From: Thermoanaerobaculia bacterium
Lineage (GTDB): Bacteria; Acidobacteriota; Thermoanaerobaculia; Multivoradales; UBA5704
Assembly: GCA_030150965.1 (NCBI GenBank)
Contig: JASLEW010000893.1
Location: forward strand, 1-6,582
Direction of reading: 5' to 3'
DNA: 6,582 nucleotides
Shown: piece after piece, positions 1 through 4,467 of the stretch
Numbering within the stretch: the stretch's first letter is position 1
Layout: every line of letters starts with the position of its first letter
Made by a program: the position numbers and the translations under genes
Notes under the pieces: model-generated
Database searches by the model: none
Told to the model about the DNA's origin: nothing
Seen by the model: only the letters and a program-made list of their open reading frames with translations

Positions 1-1024
1 GCCCGGCCGTTCCGGCGCCCGTGGCCGCCTCCGGCGCGGCGCCCGCGGCGGCCAGCGACACCGCCGGCTCGCCGCGGTCGAGCGCGCGCTGGACGCGCTG
101 CAGCAGGCCGTAGACCTCGGGGCGGGTGAGCTTGGCGCCGGGACCGGCGGCGGCGACGCGGTCCAGGGTGGCCAGGGCCAGCTCGACCGGCAGGGCGGTG
201 AAGGCCACCAGGCCGCGCTCGGCGCCGTGGCGTTGCAGGATGTGCACGTACTCGGCGGCGGTGCGCAGGCTGCACCGCGCCAGCGCCAGGACCTCCGCGG
301 CCGGGACCCCCTCGGGGAGGTAGCGCCGCCCCTCGGTGGCGTCGGACGCCGAGTCCTTGAGGATGTTGACCAGCTGCAGCCCCTCGCCGAAGGCGCGGGA
401 GCGCTCGCGCAGCGCGCCGGCGCAGGCCCCGAGGCCGGGCCGGCCGAGCAGGAAGAGCTCGGTCAGCAGCTCGCCGACGATGCCGGCGACCACGTAGCAG
501 TAGCCCCGCAGGTCCGCGATGTCGCGCAGCCGCAGCTCCCCGCGCTCGTCGGTGCGGCCGACGAAGCCGGCCATGCCGCGGCTGGTGCGCAGGGTGTGCT
601 CGCGGATCAGGGGGACCGCCGCGGGGGAGAGGGCGAGGAAGGCGTCGAAGACCTGGGACAGCTCGGCCAGCAGGGCGCGGTAGCCGGGCTGGCCGCACGG
701 CACCTCGGCGGCCCAGGCGCGGGCGGTGGCGGCGATCTCGCCGGCCTCCGGCCGCAGCAGCAGCTGCTCGAAGCGCTCCAGCGCGTCGATCCGCCGCGGG
801 CGCGGCCAGCGCGCCGCATCCTCGAAGGTGTCGGCGATGCGGAACAGCAGGTAGGAGAGCGTCACCTCGCGCCGCGTCGGCTCGGGCAGCAGCGGGATCG
901 CCAGCGCGAACGTCCGGCTGGTCGCGATCAGCAGCTCTTCGAGGTCGGGGCGCGCCTCCTCGTCGTCGATCTCGCCGGCCGCCGGCCGGCCGTCGCGGTG
1001 CAGGCCCTCGTGCACGCCGTCCAC
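1..1024 (-). CDS. Squalene/phytoene synthase family protein (3' end cut by window edge)
   Basis: This is a trans-isoprenyl diphosphate synthase of the head-to-head class, which joins two prenyl diphosphates into squalene, dehydrosqualene or phytoene. Translating the minus strand from GTG 1024 gives about 341 residues with no stop before the edge. Near residues 36-47 is SRTFALAIPLLP, typical of the family. The first aspartate-rich motif is DTFED (65-69) and the second is DSASD (224-228) after NILK. Both should bind Mg2+-diphosphate and both are intact. YCYVVAG (175-181) resembles the squalene synthase YCxYVAG segment more than typical phytoene synthase. After about residue 310 the chain becomes an Ala/Gly/Pro-rich tail, so little of the enzyme core is missing. 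GTG 1024 lies 27 bp after the ATPase stop; a second GTG at 1015 is an alternative start. The family call is firm; the exact product (squalene or phytoene) is open. Confidence 0.88.
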   Translation of the reverse strand, partial: MDGVHEGLHRDGRPAAGEIDDEEARPDLEELLIATSRTFALAIPLLPEPTRREVTLSYLLFRIADTFEDAARWPRPRRIDALERFEQLLLRPEAGEIAATARAWAAEVPCGQPGYRALLAELSQVFDAFLALSPAAVPLIREHTLRTSRGMAGFVGRTDERGELRLRDIADLRGYCYVVAGIVGELLTELFLLGRPGLGACAGALRERSRAFGEGLQLVNILKDSASDATEGRRYLPEGVPAAEVLALARCSLRTAAEYVHILQRHGAERGLVAFTALPVELALATLDRVAAAGPGAKLTRPEVYGLLQRVQRALDRGEPAVSLAAAGAAPEAATGAGTAG

Positions 1025-1050
1025 CCGCCAAGGATACCAGCTGGGCCGCG

Positions 1051-2229
1051 TCAGGGCAGCGGCCGGCCCGGCGCCAGGCGGCGCAGGAAATCCGCGCACG
1101 GCAGGCAGGGGATGCCGTCCACCTCCAGCGCTTCCTCGCCGCGGTGCAGGAGCCGCAGGGCGGCCTCGGGGTAGTCGTCGCGGAAGGCGCGGAGCCCCCG
1201 CAGGTCCGCCGGCCGGACCGTGCCCGTGTGCTTGACCTCCAGCGCCCAGAAGCCGTCGCGGCCGTAGACCACGAAATCCACCTCGGTGCCGCTCTTGGTG
1301 CGCCAGAAGCTCAGCGTGCAGTCGCTTGCCGAGTAGTCGATCCAGGCGCGCAGGTGCTGCGCCACCAGCCCCTCCAGGGCGGCGCCGGCGATCTCCTCGG
1401 GGCGGTCGAGCGGGCCGGCCGGGCGCAGGGCGCGGAAAACCCCGGCGTCGAACCAGAAGAGCTTGGAATGGGCGACGAGGCGGCGCTGCGCCCGGCGGGT
1501 GAACACCGGGATGCGGAAGGCGAGCAGCAGGTCCTCCAGGATCGAGAGGTAGCCCTCGACCGTCTTGCGGCTCACCTGGCACTCGCGCGCCACCTCGGCG
1601 AGGTTGAGCACCGCGCCGTGCGAGAAGCTCACGGCTTCGAGAAAGCGGGCGAAGCCCTCGAAGCGCCGCACCAGCCCCTCGTTCTGGACCTCCTCCCGCA
1701 GGTAGAGGGCGACATAGGAGCGGAGGGTCTCCTCCGGGTCCGGCGCGCTCCAGACCAGGGGCACCAGGCCGTGGCGGAGCGCCGCGTCCAGGTCGAAACG
1801 CTCGCCCAGCTCGGCCGCCATGAACGGGTGGAGCGCACGGCGGAGGGCGCGGCCCGCCAGGAGGTCCACCCCTTCGCGCCTGAGCCGGCGGGCGCTCGAG
1901 CCGGTGAGGACGAAGCGGTGGCCGGTGTGCCGCTCGATGAGGTCGTGCACGACGTCGAGGAGGGCCGGCGCCTTCTGCACCTCGTCCACCACCACCACGG
2001 TGCGCCCGGGATTGCCGGCCACCAGCTCCCGCAGGCGCTCCGGGCGCGCCGCGAGCTGACGCTCGACCTCCGGCCGCAGGAGGTCGATCCACAGGGCGTC
2101 GGGATAGCTCCCCCGCAGCCAGGTCGACTTGCCGGTGCCGCGGGGACCGAAGAGGAAGAAGTGGGTGGCGGGCGGGTGGAAAAACCGCCTCACTTCCGCC
2201 ATTTCGGAAGCATTTCTGGCGGTAGCCAT
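1051..2229 (-). CDS. ATP-binding protein, AAA_14 + DUF4143 family
   Basis: This is a 392-residue P-loop ATPase of the widespread AAA_14/DUF4143 group, whose cellular role is poorly defined. Walker A is GPRGTGKST (28-36, Lys34), Walker B is VVVVDEVQ (78-85, Asp82-Glu83), and a sensor-like VLTGSSA follows at 107-113. A helical and winged-helix-like middle contains CQVSRKTVEGYLSILEDLLL. The C-terminal domain has EVDF (316-319) and EVK (331-333), spaced like a PD-(D/E)XK nuclease-type fold as known for DUF4143. ATG 2229 is preferred because the family usually begins shortly before FFLFGPRxTGKS and because a TACAAT box lies just upstream. ATG 2289 (20 residues longer, overlapping the small frame) and ATG 2202 are alternatives. 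It sits between two isoprenoid genes with no functional link to them, and its 5' end is visibly less GC-rich than its surroundings, so it may be an insertion. Confidence 0.9.
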   Translation of the reverse strand: MATARNASEMAEVRRFFHPPATHFFLFGPRGTGKSTWLRGSYPDALWIDLLRPEVERQLAARPERLRELVAGNPGRTVVVVDEVQKAPALLDVVHDLIERHTGHRFVLTGSSARRLRREGVDLLAGRALRRALHPFMAAELGERFDLDAALRHGLVPLVWSAPDPEETLRSYVALYLREEVQNEGLVRRFEGFARFLEAVSFSHGAVLNLAEVARECQVSRKTVEGYLSILEDLLLAFRIPVFTRRAQRRLVAHSKLFWFDAGVFRALRPAGPLDRPEEIAGAALEGLVAQHLRAWIDYSASDCTLSFWRTKSGTEVDFVVYGRDGFWALEVKHTGTVRPADLRGLRAFRDDYPEAALRLLHRGEEALEVDGIPCLPCADFLRRLAPGRPLP

Positions 2230-2234
2230 GCCAG

Positions 2235-2240
2235 ATTGTA
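2235..2240 (-). promoter_or_regulatory. Possible -10 box just upstream of the ATPase start
   Basis: On the minus strand TACAAT (5 of 6 matches to TATAAT) stands in otherwise very GC-rich DNA and ends 5 nt before ATG 2229. No convincing -35 is seen 17 nt upstream (CAGCGG) and no Shine-Dalgarno sequence precedes the ATG. If it is used, transcription would start at or next to the start codon and the mRNA would be leaderless. Confidence 0.35.
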
Positions 2241-2282
2241 GCCTGCTCCGGCCTCGGCCCGCTGCTGCGCCGCTGGCGCACC

Positions 2283-2426
2283 TCACCATGGGCGCTCGCC
2301 GCGCCGGCTGCCGCCGGCGCCCGCGGCCCCCCTCATCCCCCGGGGGGCTTCCAGGAGGCGCTGTGCGGCGAGCTCCCGAGCCGCCTGCCGCAGCTCCTGG
2401 CCGAGCTGCCGCCGGGTGTGCGGCAT
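2283..2426 (-). CDS. Doubtful 47-residue small ORF between the IPK and ATPase genes
   Basis: ATG 2426 opens 19 nt after the IPK stop and runs to TGA 2283-2285. That stop overlaps the alternative ATPase start ATG 2289 in the string ATGGTGA. The product begins MPHTRRQLGQELRQAARELA and continues through a Leu/Gln/Arg-rich, probably helical stretch to about residue 28, then turns into a basic Gly/Arg tail. Third positions are strongly GC. I recognise no family. The position (same strand, short gaps, stop/start overlap) favours a gene. Against it, no clear ribosome binding site is seen, and the plus strand also has a protein-like frame ending at 2454. It may be only a leader or chance frame. Confidence 0.25.
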   Translation of the reverse strand: MPHTRRQLGQELRQAARELAAQRLLEAPRGMRGAAGAGGSRRGERPW

Positions 2427-2445
2427 CAGGGAGCGCCGCGGCCCT

Positions 2446-3405
2446 TCAGGCGGTGACCAGGGTGCCGGGGACCGGCTCGCCGCGCAGCGCCCTGGCCAGG
2501 AGGCCGGGAGCGGTGCCGTCGGCGATGAGCGAGGGGATGCCGGCGGCGGCCAGGGCGAGGGCGGTCTCGACCCGGTGCAGCATGCCGCCGGTGACGTCGG
2601 TGCCGGCGGCGCCGCCGACCGCGCCGCGGCGCCGCAGGACGGCGAGGCCCGCGGCGTCGAGGTGGGGCAGGGTGCGGCCGTGCTCGTCGTGGACGCCCGC
2701 GGTCTCGCCCAGCCAGAGCACGCGGCGCACCTGCCTGCCGCGCGCGCCGAGCAGCGGCGCGAGCAGCGCGAACAGCCGCTCGGTCGAGCAGATGGCGACC
2801 CCCTGCTCGCGGTCGAGCACCACGTCGCCGTAGAGCACCGGCAGGAGCCCGCTGCCGAGCGCGAGGAGCAGCGGCTCCAGGGCGAAGCTCTCGGGCCGGC
2901 CCGAGGCGGCCACCACCGAGCTCGACGGCGCCAGCGAGAAGGGGTGGAGGCCGGCGGCGGCGAGGGCCGCGACCACCTGCCAGTGCAGCGCCGCGGCGCG
3001 CTCCTGGGTCAGCGAGATGCCGGGCAGCTGGCCCGGCTCGCGCAGCCCGGCGGCCAGACGGTGGCGGCTCGCCGCCACGTGGCCGAAGGAGCCGCTGCCG
3101 TGGGCCACGACCAGCCCGTCCGCGGCGCCGGCCCGCGCCTGGGCGATCTCGGCCGCCAGCCGCGCCAGCACCTCGGGACGGGCGGCCTCGACCGCGCGCT
3201 TGTCGGTGAGCAGGCTCCCGCCCAGCTTCAGCAGGGTGACCGCAGCGCTGGCAGGCTGCTGAAAAATCCCGCACGCCGCGCTGCGCCCTGCGGGTTGCGG
3301 CGGCGCGGGGCCGTCTGCGGCGTTGCCGCTCCTCGACGATGTCCCAGCATCGCCTGCGTCGCGGCGCCTGGCATCCGGCCCCGCGGCGCTCGCAACGCGA
3401 CGCAC
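2446..3405 (-). CDS. Isopentenyl phosphate kinase-like amino-acid-kinase fold protein; start disturbed by repeat
   Basis: Isopentenyl phosphate kinase converts isopentenyl phosphate plus ATP to isopentenyl diphosphate, the last step of the alternative mevalonate route known in archaea and a few bacteria such as Chloroflexi. Numbered from GTG 3405, the kinase core starts at about residue 56. It has LLKLGGSLLTDK (58-69), AHGSGSFGH (101-109, with His109 in the place of the catalytic histidine of characterised IPKs), PVLYGDVVLD (189-198) and TDVTGGM (269-275), in the order of the family. The C terminus ends in GEPVPGTLVTA, like IPK C termini. Differences are HGSGS for the usual HGGGS and GETAGVHD (233-240) for TDVDGVYD. 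Residues 1-55 are encoded mostly by the palindromic repeat and are probably not native. No ATG, GTG or TTG occurs in frame between 3402 and the core, so the true start is unresolved. The coordinates use the only canonical start; the conserved core is 2446-3240. Confidence 0.8.
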   Translation of the reverse strand: MRRVASAAGPDARRRDAGDAGTSSRSGNAADGPAPPQPAGRSAACGIFQQPASAAVTLLKLGGSLLTDKRAVEAARPEVLARLAAEIAQARAGAADGLVVAHGSGSFGHVAASRHRLAAGLREPGQLPGISLTQERAAALHWQVVAALAAAGLHPFSLAPSSSVVAASGRPESFALEPLLLALGSGLLPVLYGDVVLDREQGVAICSTERLFALLAPLLGARGRQVRRVLWLGETAGVHDEHGRTLPHLDAAGLAVLRRRGAVGGAAGTDVTGGMLHRVETALALAAAGIPSLIADGTAPGLLARALRGEPVPGTLVTA

Positions 3406-3429
3406 GGCCTTTTTCAGCAGCCTGCTAGC
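3247..3429. repeat. 183-bp palindromic element with 16-bp terminal inverted repeats (MITE-like)
   Basis: GCAGGCTGCTGAAAAA at 3251-3266 is repeated perfectly in inverted form at 3410-3425. Outward, the match extends to 20 bp with one mismatch (3247-3266 against 3410-3429). Inward, the arms still resemble each other with gaps: 13 of the next 19 positions match, and a second block around GCGGGGCCG is shared. At the centre, CGATG-N6-CATCG (3337-3352) is a short hairpin. The whole segment therefore folds on itself, as expected for a MITE-like or REP-like intergenic repeat. It has no transposase gene and no clear target duplication. It abuts the 5' end of the kinase gene and contains the only canonical start in frame with it. 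The family of the terminal repeats is not identified. Confidence 0.75.
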
Positions 3430-3475
3430 CCCTCCGGCGAGGGCCCGGCGCGCGCCCCCGCCGGCGGGGCAAAGA

Positions 3476-3491
3476 GCAACCGGGTGGTTGC
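3476..3491. promoter_or_regulatory. Operator 1, GCAACC-N4-GGTTGC palindrome
   Basis: The site is GCAACC-GGGT-GGTTGC, a perfect 6+4+6 dyad. Its right arm overlaps the proposed -35 hexamer (3488-3493). The same arms recur at 3518-3533, with centres 42 bp apart. It is inferred to be a binding site for the ArsR-type repressor encoded by the second gene of the unit. Confidence 0.7.
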
Positions 3492-3517
3492 GTCTGATCG
3501 GGCGCTCCGGCTAGAAT
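3488..3517 (+). promoter_or_regulatory. Sigma-70-type promoter of the SRPBCC-arsR unit
   Basis: A -35-like TTGCGT (3488-3493) and a -10-like TAGAAT (3512-3517, 5 of 6 to consensus) are separated by 18 bp. Transcription would then start near 3523-3525, right at the Shine-Dalgarno sequence, leaving a leader of about 12 nt. One palindrome overlaps the -35 and the other begins in the last bases of the -10, so a bound repressor would block RNA polymerase. Confidence 0.6.
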
Positions 3518-3535
3518 GCAACCAGGAGGTTGCAT
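3516..3535. promoter_or_regulatory. Operator 2, ATGCAACC-N4-GGTTGCAT palindrome
   Basis: This is a perfect 8+4+8 inverted repeat (ATGCAACC-AGGA-GGTTGCAT) whose inner 6+4+6 core is identical in its arms to operator 1. It runs from the end of the -10 box, through the Shine-Dalgarno sequence, to the base before the start codon. Because transcription probably starts inside it, it is more likely a DNA operator than an mRNA hairpin. Confidence 0.72.
3524..3529 (+). promoter_or_regulatory. Strong ribosome binding site of the SRPBCC gene
   Basis: AGGAGG, a full Shine-Dalgarno match, lies 6 nt before ATG 3536. It decides the start in favour of ATG 3536 over the in-frame TTG at 3530, which directly abuts the ribosome binding site. 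It is embedded in operator 2. Confidence 0.85.
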
Positions 3536-4048
3536 ATGACCAAGACCGAGACCCGGACCGAAACCGCGACCGCAGCCACGGCGGACCCCACGAGCGTCAC
3601 CGACAGCATCGAGAAGGAGATCGTCGTCCGAGCGCCACGCTCCAAGGTGTGGCGGGCGCTGACCGACTGGCGCGAGTTCGGCGCCTGGTTCCAGGCCGAG
3701 CTCGGCGGCCCGTTCGTGCCGGGCGAGACGACGCACGGACGGGTCGCAATCGCCGGCTACGAGCACCTCACCTTTGTGATGGAGGTCGAGCGCATGGAGG
3801 CGGAGCGCCTGTTCTCCTGGCGCTGGCACCCGTACCCGGCCGATCCGCGGCTCGACTACTCGCGGGAGCCGACGACCCTGGTGGTCTTCGAGCTCGACGA
3901 GGTCCCCGAGGGCACCCGCGTCCGGGTCACCGAGTCGGGCTTCGACCGCATCCCGCTGACCCGCCGTGCCGAGGCGTTCCGCATGAACTCCCGGGGCTGG
4001 ACGGGGCAGCTGGACAACCTCGCCCGCCATGTGGACCGCGAGGGCTGA
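3536..4048 (+). CDS. SRPBCC / AHSA1-like domain protein
   Basis: This is a 170-residue protein with a START-like SRPBCC fold of the AHSA1 (activator of Hsp90 ATPase homologue 1-like) group, which usually forms a hydrophobic ligand cavity; bacterial members mostly lack an assigned ligand. A Thr/Ala/Glu-rich N-terminal stretch (1-24) precedes the domain. The fold begins at IEKEIVVRAPRSKVWRAL (25-42) and continues with DWREFGAWF, an FSWRWHP strand, TTLVVFELDEVPEGTRVRVTESGF and a C-terminal helix ending RGWTGQLDNLARHV, all typical of the group. ATG 3536 follows AGGAGG by 6 nt. The ArsR gene overlaps its last 20 bp, so the two are co-transcribed and probably translationally coupled. ArsR-AHSA1 pairs are common in bacteria, usually with the regulator controlling the pair. 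The ligand is not predictable from sequence. Confidence 0.92.
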   Translation: MTKTETRTETATAATADPTSVTDSIEKEIVVRAPRSKVWRALTDWREFGAWFQAELGGPFVPGETTHGRVAIAGYEHLTFVMEVERMEAERLFSWRWHPYPADPRLDYSREPTTLVVFELDEVPEGTRVRVTESGFDRIPLTRRAEAFRMNSRGWTGQLDNLARHVDREG

Positions 4049-4391
4049 TCCGGGCGAGGCCGCGGCGCTCGCGGCGCTGCACGAGGCGGCGCCGGTGTTC
4101 GCGGCGCTCGGCGACCAGACGCGGCTGCGCCTGGTCGCCCGGCTCAGCCGCGAGGGGCCGCTGTCGGTCTCGCGCCTGAGCGCCGGCGCCGGCGTCACCC
4201 GCCAGGCCATCGCCAAGCACCTGCGGGTGCTGGCGGACGCCGGCCTGGCGCGCGGCGCCCGCCAGGGGCGCGAGCAGCTGTGGCAGCTGGAGGCGGCGCC
4301 GCTCGACGCGGCGCGGCGGTCGCTGGCCCGCATCGCCGAGGGCTGGGACGAGTCGCTGGGGCGGCTGAAAGCCGCCGTGGAGAGCACTTGA
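4029..4391 (+). CDS. ArsR-family winged-helix transcriptional repressor
   Basis: This is a 120-residue DNA-binding regulator. PVFAALGDQTRLRLVARLSR (22-41) is the classic ArsR/SmtB N-terminal signature. The recognition helix lies in VTRQAIAKHLRVLADAGL (56-73), and GARQGREQLWQL (76-87) is the wing. There are no cysteines at all, and the ELCVCDL metal-binding motif of ArsR/SmtB metal sensors is absent (the matching region reads GPLSVSRL). Metal sensing is therefore unlikely; an organic ligand or simple autoregulation is more plausible. ATG 4029 lies inside the 3' end of the SRPBCC gene in another frame (20-bp overlap), which implies coupling. It probably binds the two GCAACC-N4-GGTTGC sites at 3476 and 3518, which would make the unit autoregulated. 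That binding is inferred from context. Confidence 0.93.
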   Translation: MWTARADPGEAAALAALHEAAPVFAALGDQTRLRLVARLSREGPLSVSRLSAGAGVTRQAIAKHLRVLADAGLARGARQGREQLWQLEAAPLDAARRSLARIAEGWDESLGRLKAAVEST

Positions 4392-4452
4392 ACGTTGCAG
4401 CGGCGCCGTGCCGCCGCCGCCGCCAGGGCGGAGGCGCCGGCGCCGGCTGCGC

Positions 4453-4458
4453 TAAGAT
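4453..4458 (+). promoter_or_regulatory. Possible -10 box just upstream of the FHA regulator
   Basis: TAAGAT (4 of 6 to TATAAT) is an A/T island in the 76-bp GC-rich gap after the ArsR gene and ends 9 nt before ATG 4468. No Shine-Dalgarno sequence precedes the ATG (the spacer is CGTCCTTCT) and no clear -35 is seen. It suggests a separate promoter with a very short or absent leader. Confidence 0.3.
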
Positions 4459-4467
4459 CGTCCTTCT

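Noticed and set aside
227..1174. Long plus-strand open frame (315 codons)
   Set aside because: It lies antisense to the squalene/phytoene synthase, whose minus-strand frame carries all the family motifs. The product is Gly/Ala/Gln/Arg-rich without a domain, as expected for a mirror frame in GC-rich DNA.
2193..2222. Nested inverted repeats (CTTCCG/CGGAAG and CCGCCA/TGGCGG) near the ATPase start
   Set aside because: They are short 6-bp arms inside the coding region, with no second copy to support an operator.
1144..2241. Long plus-strand open frame (365 codons)
   Set aside because: It is a mirror of the AAA_14/DUF4143 ATPase; the minus strand has clear Walker A and B motifs.
2266..2280. Perfect hairpin TGCGCC-GCT-GGCGCA as a terminator
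   Set aside because: It has no T-tract on either side and only a 6-bp stem, and such dyads are common by chance at this GC content.
2304..2454. Plus-strand frame ending with a Leu/Pro-rich, protein-like tail
   Set aside because: It has no start with a ribosome binding site and no family resemblance, and it opens out of antisense sequence. It is more likely the mirror of the minus-strand small frame or chance.
3530..3532. TTG as the SRPBCC start
   Set aside because: It directly abuts the AGGAGG, leaving no spacer. ATG 3536, six nt after the site, is the natural start.
2416..4179. Plus-strand open frame of 587 codons
   Set aside because: It is antisense to the kinase, passes through the palindromic repeat, and is out of frame with the SRPBCC and ArsR genes. 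It has no coherent domain.
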